Origin: Pseudomonas flavescens | Lineage (GTDB): Bacteria > Pseudomonadota > Gammaproteobacteria > Pseudomonadales > Pseudomonadaceae | Assembly (NCBI RefSeq): GCF_013408425.1 | Contig: NZ_JACBYV010000001.1 | Coordinates: forward strand, 5,704,001 to 5,768,000 | DNA length: 64,000 nucleotides | Reading direction: 5' to 3' | Shown here: piece by piece, positions 7,521-16,362 of the stretch | Layout: the number at the start of each line of letters is the position of its first letter | How positions within the stretch are numbered: the first letter of the stretch is position 1 | Position numbers and translations under genes: made by a program | Notes under the pieces: model-generated | Seen by the model: only the letters and a program-made list of their open reading frames with translations | The model's database searches: none | Told to the model about the DNA's origin: nothing

Positions 7521-9119
7521 TTACTCGATGCTGACGCCGTAGAAGGAGTTGATCCCGAACGGGCTGATCTTGAAGTCCTTAACCCGGGTGCTCATCGGCT
7601 GGTACACCGTGGAGTGGGCGATCGGCGTGTTCTGCACATCGGCCTTGAGCAGGTGCTGGGCCTGCTTGTAAAGCACGGTACGCTCTTCACGATCGTTGAT
7701 CGCCTTGGCCTTTTTCAGCAGCCCGTCGAACTCCTTGTTGCACAGGCGGCTGTAGTTGTTGCCACCGATGGCATCGCAGCCGTACAGCACGCTCAGCCAG
7801 TTGTCGGGGTCACCGTTGTCGCCAGTCCAACCGATCAGCAGCGCGTCATGCTCGCCGGCCTTGGCGCGCTTGTTGTACTCGCCCCACTCGTAGCTGACGA
7901 TACGCGCCTTGATGCCGATCTTCGCCCAGTCGGCCTGGAGCATCTCGGCCATCAGCTTGGCGTTGGGGTTGTACGGGCGCTGCACGGGCATGGCCCACAG
8001 GGTGATCTCGGTGCCTTCCTTCACGCCAGCGGCCTTGAGCAGTTCCTTGGCCTTTTCCGGGTTGTAGGGTGTGTCCTTGATGGTGTCGTCATAGGACCAC
8101 TGGGTCGGCGGCATCCCGTTCACTGCCACCTGGCCTGCGCCCTGGTAGACGGCGTTGATGATTGCCTGCTTGTTGACGGCCATGTCCATGGCCTGGCGCA
8201 CTTCGAGCTTGTCGAACGGTTTGTGCTCGGTGTTGTAGGCCAGGTAGCCGACGTTGAAACCGGCCTGCTCGGGCATCTGCAGCTTGGGATCCTTCTTCAG
8301 CGTTTCGAGGTCCGCAGGGCGAGGGAATACGCTGACATGGCACTCACCGGCGCGCAGCTTCTGCATGCGCACGGACGGGTCGGTGTTGATGGCGAAGATC
8401 AGGTTGTCGATCTTCACGTCTTCGGGCTTCCAGTACTCCTTGTTGCCCTTGTAACGGATCTGCGCGTCCTTCTGGTATCGGCTGAACACGAACGGGCCGG
8501 TGCCGATGGGCTTCTGGTTGATGTCCGAGGCCTTGCCGGCCTTGAGCAGCTGGTCGGCGTATTCGGCGGAGTGAATCGACGCGAAGCTCATGGCCATGTT
8601 CTGGATGAAGGCTGCGTCAACGGTGGCCAGCGTGAAGCGCACCGTGTGATCGTCGACCTTCTCGAGCTTGGCGATGTTCTTGTCCATGCCCATGTCGGTG
8701 AAGTACGGGAACTCGGTGGGGTAGGCCTTGCGGAACGGGTGATCCTTGCTGAGCATGCGGTTGAAGGTGAACAGCACGTCGTCGGCGTTGAATTCGCGGC
8801 TCGGCTTGAAGTATTCGGTGGTGTGGAATTTCACCCCTTCGCGCAGGTGGAAGGTGTAGGTGAGGCCGTCATCGCTGATGTCCCACTTTTCCGCCAGGCC
8901 GGGGACCACGGCGGTGCCGCCGCGCTCGAACTGCGACAGGCGGTTGAATACGGTTTCCGCACCGGCATCGAAGTCGGTGCCGGTGGTGTAGAGCCCTGGG
9001 TCGAAGCCCGCAGGGCTGCCTTCGGAGCAGTACACCAGGTTACCGGCGGCCTGGGCGAAGGGGGCGCTGGCGATCAGGCCGGCGACGACAAAAGCCTGGA
9101 TGAAGGCGTTCTTGTGCAT
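7521..9119 (-). CDS. Second periplasmic dipeptide-binding protein (DppA paralogue)
   Basis: SBP_bac_5 protein of 532 aa, very close to DppA at 3710-5305 along its whole length. Signal peptide MHKNAFIQAFVVAGLIASAPFAQA; mature start GNLVYCSEGSPAGFDPG; IGWTGDNGDPDNWLSVLYGC conserved. SD GAGGTAA precedes the ATG. It has no permease genes of its own, so it probably hands peptides of different specificity to the single DppBCDF; P. aeruginosa likewise has several dppA copies for one transporter. It sits alone between two stem-loops, so it is likely monocistronic. No PsdR-like palindrome was seen upstream. Confidence 0.92.
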   Translation of the reverse strand: MHKNAFIQAFVVAGLIASAPFAQAAGNLVYCSEGSPAGFDPGLYTTGTDFDAGAETVFNRLSQFERGGTAVVPGLAEKWDISDDGLTYTFHLREGVKFHTTEYFKPSREFNADDVLFTFNRMLSKDHPFRKAYPTEFPYFTDMGMDKNIAKLEKVDDHTVRFTLATVDAAFIQNMAMSFASIHSAEYADQLLKAGKASDINQKPIGTGPFVFSRYQKDAQIRYKGNKEYWKPEDVKIDNLIFAINTDPSVRMQKLRAGECHVSVFPRPADLETLKKDPKLQMPEQAGFNVGYLAYNTEHKPFDKLEVRQAMDMAVNKQAIINAVYQGAGQVAVNGMPPTQWSYDDTIKDTPYNPEKAKELLKAAGVKEGTEITLWAMPVQRPYNPNAKLMAEMLQADWAKIGIKARIVSYEWGEYNKRAKAGEHDALLIGWTGDNGDPDNWLSVLYGCDAIGGNNYSRLCNKEFDGLLKKAKAINDREERTVLYKQAQHLLKADVQNTPIAHSTVYQPMSTRVKDFKISPFGINSFYGVSIE

Positions 9120-9265
9120 GGTTACCTCATTGGTATTGTGTTTTTCGTGAGGGGTCTGCTGTGGGGAAAACAGGGCGTGTCAGATCGTGACCAGCCTGCC
9201 TTAACCCTAGACCTTGTTTTACGCTATGCACGGGATGTGCCGAAAACCAGGCGGGATGTGGCAAT

Positions 9266-9291
9266 GAGGTTGCGACAGCGGTCGCAACCTC
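9266..9291. other. Stem-loop downstream of the SIMPL gene
   Basis: GAGGTTGCGAC (9266-9276), AGCG, GTCGCAACCTC (9281-9291): perfect 11-base arms. It lies 47 bases past the stop of the minus-strand SIMPL gene and upstream of the dppA paralogue. No U-run follows, so termination strength is uncertain. Nothing else was recognised in 9120-9337. Confidence 0.55.
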
Positions 9292-9337
9292 GAGATCGGG
9301 TGCGCCGAGCGGGCCCGGCGCGGGGATGGGCGTTCGA

Positions 9338-10045
9338 TTACATCTGTACTTCGATCACGCCGTCAGCGCTGAGGGTCACCTGGCTGGTGCCCGCTTCGAC
9401 TTCAGGCGTCACGCTGTCGCTGGAGAACGCGGAAGCCTTCATGGCTTCCATGCGCATCGGCGGGCGCACGAAGCCGCCACTGTTGAGGCCCAGGCTGACC
9501 AGCTTGTAGCTCTTGCCGCCCAGGGCTTCGGTGGTCAACTGCGCGCGCTCCTTGAAGGCCGCCACGGCGTCCTTGATCAGTGCGTCTTCCTCTTTCTTGC
9601 GCGTGGCATCGGCGATGCTGAAGCTCATGCCGCCCATCTTCAGGGTCTTGAGCATGTCGCCCGTGAGTTTCGAGAGGGCGGCGAAATCGGCGCTTTCCAG
9701 ACGGATCTCGGCACGCTCGCGCCAGGCGCTGATTTCCTCACCTTTCTCGCTGTAGACCGGGTAGCTGTTGCGGCTGCCCTGGGAGACGGTCACGCCGTTC
9801 ACGCCACGGGCCTGGGTCAGACCGGCATTGAGGGTGCGGGTGATCTCTGCGGCGAGAGCGGCTGGATCCTTCTGCTGGGCTTCGGTGTACAGGGTGACCT
9901 GCATCAGGTCATGGGCCACTTCATGGCTGACCTGGGTGCTCAGCGAGATCTGGTTGTAGCGTGGCTCGTCGGCCTGGGCAGTGACGCTGAACAGACCAGC
10001 GGTGGTGAGGGCCAGAGCGGTGGCGAGACGGGACAGTGGCTGCAT
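9338..10045 (-). CDS. Periplasmic SIMPL-domain (DUF541) protein
   Basis: 235 aa with a signal peptide (MQPLSRLATALALTTAGLFSVTAQA) and a SIMPL/DUF541 domain (about 30-230): RYNQISLSTQVSHEVAHD, GVTVSQGSRNSYPVYSEKG and a conserved C-terminal VTPEVEAGTSQVTLSADGVIEVQM-type strand. The family includes E. coli YggE, linked to lower oxidative stress, and BP26 of Brucella, which forms channel-like oligomers; the exact role is unknown. It stands alone, divergent from roxS across a 254-base region. The start is the only Met before the signal peptide. Confidence 0.85.
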   Translation of the reverse strand: MQPLSRLATALALTTAGLFSVTAQADEPRYNQISLSTQVSHEVAHDLMQVTLYTEAQQKDPAALAAEITRTLNAGLTQARGVNGVTVSQGSRNSYPVYSEKGEEISAWRERAEIRLESADFAALSKLTGDMLKTLKMGGMSFSIADATRKKEEDALIKDAVAAFKERAQLTTEALGGKSYKLVSLGLNSGGFVRPPMRMEAMKASAFSSDSVTPEVEAGTSQVTLSADGVIEVQM

Positions 10046-10299
10046 GGCGGTTCCTTATCGGTGACGTGTACGGCCCATCGGCCGTGTTCATGAGGGTAGA
10101 CGAGGCGACGTGGGGATTCGGGTTAAGCCCGGTCGAAAAAAATATCCGCCCCCTCTCTGACCTCGATTTCTGGCAGGTGACTTCTTTAATCCTCTACCTG
10201 GGCCGGCAATCATCGTACGACTGCGGCGCGTTGCCGCATCAGGCCGTTGGCGGGCTTGGTTATACTCGCCAGGCTCGCGATGAGCCTTGAGGAAATTTG

Positions 10300-11559
10300 A
10301 TGCTCGCCCCCGTACAACTGCTCTCCGCCAGCCGCCAGAACCTGTGGCGGCTGACCCTGATTCGCTTTCTGGTGCTGGCGGCACAGGCCGGTTCGGTCGG
10401 CCTGGCCTACAAGTCCGAGCTGCTGCCGCTGCCGTGGATGCAGTTGAGCATCACCCTGGGCGCCTCTCTGGTGCTGTGCCTGCTTACGGCCATTCGCTTG
10501 CGTGGGCCCTGGCCGGTGACCGAGGCCGAGTACGGTATCCATCTGGGCTTCGACCTGATCATCCACAGTGTGCTGCTGTATTACTCGGGTGGCTCGGCCA
10601 ACCCCTTCGTTTCCTATTACCTGGTGCCGCTGACCATCGCCGCCGCGACACTGCCGTGGCTGTTCACCATGATCCTCGGCGGTATGGCGCTGGCCTCCTA
10701 CACCTTGCTGCTGATGTGGTCGCACCCGCTGCAACTGCCGGTCGGACCGCGGGAAAGTCTGCTGGTCTATGGCATGTGGCTGAGCTTCGCCCTGGCGGCG
10801 GGGTTGATCACCTTCTTCGTCGCCAAGATGGCCGAAGAACTGCGGCAGCAGGAAAAATTGCGGGCCGAACGCCGCGAGGAGGGCATGCGTGATCAGCAAC
10901 TGCTGGCCGTGGCCACCCAGGCTGCCGGTGCCGCCCACGAGCTGGGTACGCCCCTGGCGACCATGAGCGTGCTGATCAAGGAACTGCGTCGCGAGCACCA
11001 GAACCCGCTGCTGCAGGAAGACCTGGCGCTGCTTCAGGAACAGGTCAAGTTGTGCAAGGAAACCCTCCAGCAACTGGTGCGCGCCGCCGAAGCGGATCGC
11101 CGTCAGGCAGTGGTGGAGATGTCCTCGGTGGCCTGGTTGGAAACCACCCTGAATCGCTGGCACCTGATGCGCCCCGAAGCCAGCTATCGTTACGAGTGCC
11201 TGGGGGTCGGCAAGCCGCCGCAATTGATGCCGCCTGCGGACCTGACCCAGGCGCTGCTCAACCTGCTCAACAATGCTGCCGATGCGTGCCCGGAGAATCT
11301 GGAAATCTGCCTGGACTGGGATCACCAGTGGGTGCGTCTGAGCATACGGGACTACGGTGCCGGTGTACCCTTGGCCATTGCCGAGCAACTGGGGCGGCCG
11401 TTCTTCACCACCAAAGGCAAGGGCAAGGGGTTCGGCCTCGGGCTGTTCCTCAGTCAGGCCAGCGTGACCCGCGCCGGCGGCACGGTGAAGCTGTATAACC
11501 ATGAAGAAGGCGGCACGCTCACCGAGCTCAAGCTGCCAAGGGCTTACGTTCGGGCCTGA
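10300..11559 (+). CDS. roxS: Redox-sensing histidine kinase RoxS (RegB/PrrB family)
   Basis: Membrane sensor kinase of 419 aa. About six membrane helices occupy residues 1-185. Between helices it has GGSANPF at 97-103, matching the GGXXNPF ubiquinone-binding motif of RegB. The kinase part shows the H-box GAAHELGTPL with His213, N-box LLNLLNNAADACPE, DYGAGVP and KGKGFGLGLFLS. The ATG at 10300 has GAGGA seven bases upstream. It is co-transcribed with roxR 15 bases downstream. In P. aeruginosa RoxSR responds to respiratory inhibition and activates the cyanide-insensitive oxidase. Confidence 0.93.
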   Translation: MLAPVQLLSASRQNLWRLTLIRFLVLAAQAGSVGLAYKSELLPLPWMQLSITLGASLVLCLLTAIRLRGPWPVTEAEYGIHLGFDLIIHSVLLYYSGGSANPFVSYYLVPLTIAAATLPWLFTMILGGMALASYTLLLMWSHPLQLPVGPRESLLVYGMWLSFALAAGLITFFVAKMAEELRQQEKLRAERREEGMRDQQLLAVATQAAGAAHELGTPLATMSVLIKELRREHQNPLLQEDLALLQEQVKLCKETLQQLVRAAEADRRQAVVEMSSVAWLETTLNRWHLMRPEASYRYECLGVGKPPQLMPPADLTQALLNLLNNAADACPENLEICLDWDHQWVRLSIRDYGAGVPLAIAEQLGRPFFTTKGKGKGFGLGLFLSQASVTRAGGTVKLYNHEEGGTLTELKLPRAYVRA

Positions 11560-11574
11560 GTTAAGGAGTGATGT

Positions 11575-12135
11575 ATGAGTGACGAAGCGCTGCTGGAAAG
11601 CGAAGAACAACCCCATCTGTTGCTGGTCGATGACGACCCCACCTTCACCCGGGTGATGGCGCGTGCCATGAGCAGCCGCGGCCTGCGTGTATCGACCGCT
11701 GCATCCGCCGAAGAAGGCCTGGCGCTCGCCACCCAGGACTTGCCGGATTACGCCGTGCTCGACCTGAAGATGGAAGGCGACTCCGGTCTGGTGCTGCTGC
11801 CCAAGCTGCTGGAGCTGGATGCCGAAATGCGCGTGGTGATCCTCACCGGCTATTCGAGCATCGCCACCGCGGTGGAAGCCATCAAGCGCGGCGCCTGCAA
11901 CTACCTGTGCAAGCCGGCGGATGCCGACGACGTGCTCGCTGCACTGCTGACCCAGCATGCCGACCTCGACACCCTGGTGCCGGAGAACCCCATGTCGGTG
12001 GACCGCCTGCAGTGGGAGCACATCCAGCGCGTGCTGGCCGAGCACGAAGGCAACATCTCGGCCACTGCCCGCGCCCTTGGCATGCATCGCCGTACCCTGC
12101 AGCGCAAACTGCAGAAGCGCCCGGTTCGCCGATAA
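11575..12135 (+). CDS. roxR: Response regulator RoxR (RegA/PrrA/ActR family)
   Basis: DNA-binding partner of RoxS, 186 aa. Receiver domain (about 14-130): acidic pair LLLVDDD, phosphoacceptor Asp in DYAVLDLKMEGDSG, Thr in VVILTGYSS, Lys in LCKPADADD. A proline-rich linker leads to a short Fis-type HTH at the C-terminus (NISATARALGMHRRTLQRKL), the hallmark of RegA proteins. SD AAGGAG precedes the ATG. It should regulate respiratory and redox genes; no target site in this window could be assigned. Confidence 0.95.
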   Translation: MSDEALLESEEQPHLLLVDDDPTFTRVMARAMSSRGLRVSTAASAEEGLALATQDLPDYAVLDLKMEGDSGLVLLPKLLELDAEMRVVILTGYSSIATAVEAIKRGACNYLCKPADADDVLAALLTQHADLDTLVPENPMSVDRLQWEHIQRVLAEHEGNISATARALGMHRRTLQRKLQKRPVRR

Positions 12136-12332
12136 CGCGGCCTCGAGCCACGCGCTGCGAGTAAGAGACGTTCGCTGGCTGAGCAGTGTCCCGCTGACGT
12201 CCAGCCCTTGGGCTGAGCGACGGTGGTGCTCGGTCGGGGCAGCGTCCGAATGCCCTGACAACAACGGGCCGTTTCTTGCCTTTCAAAGCTTGAAGCTTGC
12301 CGCTGCCTTTACGACTATCATTAGCACGCTAT

Positions 12333-12360
12333 CAACGTGCCTGGGTTTTCAGGCACGTTG
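12333..12360. other. Stem-loop between roxR and the AEC permease gene
   Basis: CAACGTGCCTG (12333-12343), GGTTTT, CAGGCACGTTG (12350-12360): perfect 11-base arms ending 30 bases before the permease ATG. There is no T-run after it. It could weakly end roxSR transcription or structure the permease leader. Confidence 0.55.
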
Positions 12361-12390
12361 CCGTGCCACCTTCCTGCTTCCTGGACGCCC

Positions 12391-13332
12391 ATGCTCGCCG
12401 TGCTTCAGCAAACCTTAGGCATCACTGCCCCGGTCTTCTCCATGCTGTTTCTCGGCGTGCTGCTCAAGCGCCTGCGCTGGATCGACGATGCCTTCATCGA
12501 TACCGCGTCCTCTCTGGTGTTCCGCGGCACCATGCCGACCCTGCTGTTTCTCAGCATCATCGGTGCGGACCTCAACGCGGCGCTGCAGCCTGCACTGATC
12601 GGCTACTTCGTGTTCGCCACCCTGGTCGCCTTCGTCGTCGCCTGGGGCTGGGCCATCTGGCGTTGCCCGATGGCCGATCGCGGTATCTACACCCAGGGCG
12701 CGTTCCGCGGTAACAACGGCATCGTCGGCCTGGCACTGGCCACCAGCATGTATGGCGACTATGGCCTGTCGGTGGGCGCGGTGCTCGGTGGCGTGGTGAT
12801 CCTCTGCTACAACGTGCTGTCGGCCATCGTCCTGGCGATCTACAGCCCGAACATGAAGGCCGACCCCTGGACACTGTGCAAGAGCATCTTCACCAACCCG
12901 CTGATCATCGGCGTACTCGCGGCCATCCCGTTCGCCTACTGGCAGATCCCGCTGCCGCACTGGATGCTGGTGTCCGGCGAATACTTCGCACAGATGACCC
13001 TGCCGCTGGCGCTGATCTGCATCGGCGGCACGCTGTCGCTGACCTCGCTGCGTGAAAGCAGTGGCGTGGCGATCGGGTCGAGCATGATGAAGATGGTCTG
13101 GCTGCCGCTTTTGTCGACGCTGGGAGCCTGGGCATTCGGCTTCCGTGGCGCCGACCTGGCGATCCTTTTCCTGTACTTCGCCAGCCCCACGGCTGCCGCC
13201 AGCTTCGTCATGGCCCGGGCGGTCAACGGCAACTACCAACTGGCGGCCGCGATCATCGTCATCACCACCCTGGCGGCGGTGGTCACCACCAACGTCGGGC
13301 TGTTGCTGTTGCAGTGGGCAGGATGGATCTAG
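12391..13332 (+). CDS. AEC-family (auxin efflux carrier-like) permease
   Basis: Inner-membrane transporter of 313 aa with about ten hydrophobic helices. Family features are the N-terminal TAPVFSMLFLGVLLKR, FRGNNGIVGLALA in the first half, and LPLALICIGGTLSL plus FASPTAAASFVMA in the second half, the two crossover regions of the mem_trans fold. Bacterial AEC proteins are predicted to move malate, malonate or other organic anions; the substrate here is unknown. Start at 12391 is preferred over an open extension upstream because the first helix begins soon after it. It stands alone after roxR. Confidence 0.85.
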   Translation: MLAVLQQTLGITAPVFSMLFLGVLLKRLRWIDDAFIDTASSLVFRGTMPTLLFLSIIGADLNAALQPALIGYFVFATLVAFVVAWGWAIWRCPMADRGIYTQGAFRGNNGIVGLALATSMYGDYGLSVGAVLGGVVILCYNVLSAIVLAIYSPNMKADPWTLCKSIFTNPLIIGVLAAIPFAYWQIPLPHWMLVSGEYFAQMTLPLALICIGGTLSLTSLRESSGVAIGSSMMKMVWLPLLSTLGAWAFGFRGADLAILFLYFASPTAAASFVMARAVNGNYQLAAAIIVITTLAAVVTTNVGLLLLQWAGWI

Positions 13333-13469
13333 CGCATCGATAGCGCCCCCCGTGTAGCTACCGCCTTGCCCATTGCCTCGCAAGCGCTCATTCGGCATCA
13401 ACAGGCATCCCCGATTTCAGGCCGTGGGGTGGGCAATAACTGACGCTCATCCTGCGGGGCTGGTTGTCG

Positions 13470-13487
13470 GGTGGGCTTCAGCCCACC
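13470..13487. repeat. Short hairpin repeat GGTGGGC-TTCA-GCCCACC
   Basis: Perfect seven-base arms and a TTCA loop. A related GGGGTGGGCAATAAC lies 45 bases upstream. I recall this class of repeat as frequent in intergenic DNA of several Pseudomonas; its copy number outside the window was not examined. Confidence 0.55.
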
Positions 13488-13820
13488 AATGGCGTGTTCA
13501 AATGGAGCCTGCGAGTTGGCCGGGTGGCGTGGATCTCACCTGCGTGGTCCGCTTCGCCCACCCGTTCACGAGAGCAAGGGCGGATTCAGCGCACCACCTG
13601 TTCGCATCGCCAACCCACGACTACCCGTCATCGATTCCGCCACTGTGATCCAGTGCCGATTCGCACGCTCCACGATTGTTAGTTGCGGGGTAACTGGTTA
13701 GCATCCTTGGCTAGCGTGTAACTTCATGTGACGGCCGCCTTGTCGCTCATGAGGTCACGGTGTCGCCTACTATGAGCCTACGATGTGAAGTGCGGATGCC
13801 GGGCTGTAGAGCCTGAGCCA

Positions 13821-13833
13821 GCACAAGGAGTGC
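13821..13833 (+). promoter_or_regulatory. RsmA/CsrA-type hairpin covering the magA ribosome binding site
   Basis: GCAC-AAGGA-GTGC: a four-base stem with a five-base loop whose ARGGA is the consensus loop of RsmA/CsrA sites. The loop is also the Shine-Dalgarno of magA (AAGGAG, 13825-13830, nine bases before the GTG start). A second GGA (13794-13796) lies 33 bases upstream in a weaker hairpin, a spacing one RsmA dimer could bridge. MagD levels in P. aeruginosa are reported to depend on RetS and RsmA, which fits direct repression here. Confidence 0.72.
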
Positions 13834-13839
13834 AGTGCA

Positions 13840-14688
13840 GTGGTTCGTCCATCTTCACGACGAGGGTCGTTTCGACTCGCCTGGGCCCAGGCCTGGGCAG
13901 TGCGTCGCGTGCTGCTCCTGTGCGTTGTTCTGACGCCTTCCATGACCCTGGCCGACCCCTCCGTATCCCTGCAAGGCCCCAGCGGTGGCTGGCGTTATCA
14001 CGGTCTCAATGACGGTGCCGACGAAGCACGCGTGGCTTACCCCACGCCGCCCTTCGACCGTGGCGCCCAGCGCGGGCGCAGTCTGATCGAGGGCACCCTG
14101 CACAATATCGGTCATCTGCGTGCGCCCCATCGGCTCGTGGTCAACGGCAGCCCGCTGCCGCTGTACACCGACGAGCAGGGCCGCTTCGCCCGGCCCTATG
14201 CCTTTGGCGCGGGCTCCAACAGCGTCGAGCTGGTGGCAGGTGAGGGGCAGTCGCTCAAACGCATTCAATTCTATGAAGCCAACAACCTGCGCACCCCGGC
14301 GCGCATCCGCATGGTGCTGGGTTGGGACGATCCCAAGGCCGAGCTCGACCTGCACGTGGTTACCCCGGATGGCCAGCACGCCTTCTGGAGCCACCCGGTG
14401 CTGACCAACGGTGGCGGCCTGGACGTGGACAGCGTCGATGGCCCCGGCCCGGAAATGTTCACCATGACCGCGCCGCTGCAGGGCACCTATCTGATCTACG
14501 TGAACTATTGGGGCAACCTGGGCAGCGGTGGTTACAACTTCGAGGCTGGTAGCAACCAGAACGAGATCATCACTGCGCAGATCAACCTGATCTTCAACGA
14601 GAACACCGTCAACGAAAAGCGCGAGACGTTCCTGGTGCCGCTGCGTGCCATTGGCGAGCTGCTTTTCGTGAAATCTTTCAATTATTGA
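13840..14688 (+). CDS. magA: MagA: exported DUF2135 protein (YfaP-like)
   Basis: First gene of the mag operon, 282 aa from a GTG start with AAGGAG nine bases upstream. A long basic n-region leads to a signal peptide ending near TPSMTLA. The DUF2135 domain (about residues 140-280) shows TPARIRMVLGWDDPKAELDLHVV, then PGPEMFTMTAPLQGTYLIYVNY and a C-terminal TVNEKRETFLVPLRA.GELLFVKSF. In P. aeruginosa MagA is found in an inner-membrane complex with MagD, MagB and MagF. It is a paralogue of MagF, which closes the operon. Biochemical role unknown. Confidence 0.88.
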   Translation: MVRPSSRRGSFRLAWAQAWAVRRVLLLCVVLTPSMTLADPSVSLQGPSGGWRYHGLNDGADEARVAYPTPPFDRGAQRGRSLIEGTLHNIGHLRAPHRLVVNGSPLPLYTDEQGRFARPYAFGAGSNSVELVAGEGQSLKRIQFYEANNLRTPARIRMVLGWDDPKAELDLHVVTPDGQHAFWSHPVLTNGGGLDVDSVDGPGPEMFTMTAPLQGTYLIYVNYWGNLGSGGYNFEAGSNQNEIITAQINLIFNENTVNEKRETFLVPLRAIGELLFVKSFNY

Positions 14689-14718
14689 ACCCGATGCTCG
14701 GATGAACTGGGACTTTTT

Positions 14719-16362
14719 ATGAACCGGATGATCACCGCCCACTTGCAGCGCGTCTCCACACTGGCGCTGGCTGTACTGCTTGCCGCCTGCGGTCAGGATT
14801 CCCGCGAGCTGGGTGAACGCAGTGCCCTGGGCCTGAATCTGCAGCACCCCGATGCGCTGATCGAGAGTGCCTCGCTCAGCCGTCTGCCCAAGGACCTGCT
14901 GGCGGTGCCGCTGCTGCGCGACACCCTCACCGAAGACTTCGTCTTCTACTACGAGCACAACGCCGACCGCCTCGGGCTGGTTGGAAGCCTGCGGCGGATC
15001 ATCTACGAACGCGACCTGAAGCTGCGTGACAACCTGCTCGACGAGCTGCTCGACCAGCCCGCCGACGTCGCTCTGTGGAAGGGCGCCGATGGCAAGCTCA
15101 AGCATTTCCTGATGGTGATGCAGCGCGGCGGTCTGGCCAAGGTGCTGGAGCCGCTGGCCCATATCGCGCTGGACGATAGCCAGCTGAAGCAGGTTGGCGA
15201 GCTGCGCGTCGATGGCAGCAGCGTGCCGCTGTATCGTCTCAACTACCTGGGCGACCGTGCGCTGCTGCTGGCCAGCCATGGCGACAAGCTGTTGGTGCTG
15301 TCTTCACCTGGCATGCTGCTTGGCGAGGACGACAAGCTCGGCCGCGAAGCCGTGGAGTCGGTGGAGTCCCTGCTCGACGGCGACAACCCGTTTCCCAAGC
15401 GCTTCGGCCTCAAGGCCCGTGAGCAGGAGCAGCAGCGCATTTCCCTGAGTGGCGAGTATGTCGCCCTCGGCTACCAGCGCTTCTTTCCGGCCTTCGCCGG
15501 TCTGCGTTTCGAAAAAGGCGAGGGCGGCTGGAGCAGCTTCCTGGCCCTGAACGAAGTCGATGACCAGCCGCGGCTGGATTTCACGCCGATCTGGAAAGCC
15601 ATGCCGATGGGCGCCAGTGCCTGTGTGGCGGTCCCCGTGGCGCCAGGTAGCGCCGAGCGGCTGCTGACCCGTGTCGGTGCCAGCAAGGCGGTCAGCGAAG
15701 ATCTCGAAAAACGCCTGGGCAGCACCGCCGGTCTATGCTGGTACGCCGACTCGCGACTGCATTCGCCGTTGCTGGTCACCCACCTCGACGAGGCCGTCAC
15801 ACCCGAGCTCGATCAGGCCATCGGTGGTCTGTTCGACGGCATGGTCGGCGCGTTCGAACCCAATGCCGAGAACGGTCGCTTCCCGGTCGAAAGCCAGAGC
15901 ACTGCCGACGGCCATACCTGGCGCCGCGAGGTGGGCTCCAATTTCGGCCAGTACCCGGCCGAGCAGAGTGCCATGCCCGATGCGCTGGTTTCCCAGGGGT
16001 TCTTCCGCGTGAGCCTGGCGCGTCAGGGGCAGACGTTGCTGTTCTCCCTGGATGACCGGTTGGTGGACAAGGCGCTCGATACGCTCGGCAAACGCTTCCC
16101 GCCGCTTGCCGAGGTGCTGCCCACCGATGGCCTGGTACCCGGCTATCTGGCACCCGAGGGGCTGTCGCGCCTGCTCGAACAGGAAACCCTGGACAGCCTG
16201 CCGGCCAACTACGAGCCGGTATTCCGCAACGCCGCCGACACGCATCTGCTGCCCAAGCTGCGTGCCATGGGCGGTTATGGCCAGTTCGCGCTGACGCTGC
16301 CGAAAGACACCGAAGCCGATGACGATTGGAAATGGGTACCACTGGAATGGCGCTCCCTGTGA
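14719..16362 (+). CDS. magB: MagB: DUF2138 lipoprotein (YfaA-like)
   Basis: 547 aa, second gene of the mag operon, 30 bases after magA. The N-terminus [27 protein letters not shown] carries a lipobox LAAC, so lipidation at Cys24 is expected; Gly and Gln at +2/+3 do not give a classic inner-membrane retention signal. The rest is a long periplasmic DUF2138 domain of unknown function. P. aeruginosa MagB co-purifies with MagD. The last 16 bases overlap the likely magC start. No catalytic motif was recognised. Confidence 0.85.
   Translation: MNRMITAHLQRVSTLALAVLLAACGQDSRELGERSALGLNLQHPDALIESASLSRLPKDLLAVPLLRDTLTEDFVFYYEHNADRLGLVGSLRRIIYERDLKLRDNLLDELLDQPADVALWKGADGKLKHFLMVMQRGGLAKVLEPLAHIALDDSQLKQVGELRVDGSSVPLYRLNYLGDRALLLASHGDKLLVLSSPGMLLGEDDKLGREAVESVESLLDGDNPFPKRFGLKAREQEQQRISLSGEYVALGYQRFFPAFAGLRFEKGEGGWSSFLALNEVDDQPRLDFTPIWKAMPMGASACVAVPVAPGSAERLLTRVGASKAVSEDLEKRLGSTAGLCWYADSRLHSPLLVTHLDEAVTPELDQAIGGLFDGMVGAFEPNAENGRFPVESQSTADGHTWRREVGSNFGQYPAEQSAMPDALVSQGFFRVSLARQGQTLLFSLDDRLVDKALDTLGKRFPPLAEVLPTDGLVPGYLAPEGLSRLLEQETLDSLPANYEPVFRNAADTHLLPKLRAMGGYGQFALTLPKDTEADDDWKWVPLEWRSL

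Larger units (their letters stand above)
13333..13839. other. 507-base intergenic region before the mag operon
   Basis: No convincing gene. It holds a GGTGGGC/GCCCACC hairpin (13470-13487) of a kind common between Pseudomonas genes, a stretch of unassigned GC-rich sequence, and, in its last 100 bases, the magA leader with a GGA-containing hairpin. A promoter must lie here, but no clear -35/-10 pair could be chosen. Confidence 0.6.

Noticed and set aside
7614..9509. 631-codon plus-strand frame across the dppA paralogue and SIMPL gene
   Set aside because: It runs antisense through two exported proteins with clear signal peptides; composition is typical of shadow frames.
12140..12170. GCCTCGAGCCACG after roxR, also seen after tldD (42179-42191), as a repeat family
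   Set aside because: Only 13 bases are shared and flanks differ. This could be chance in GC-rich DNA.
10210..12264. 684-codon open frame on the minus strand opposite roxS and roxR
   Set aside because: A shadow of two well supported genes; no SD, no domain, His/Gln/Arg-rich composition.
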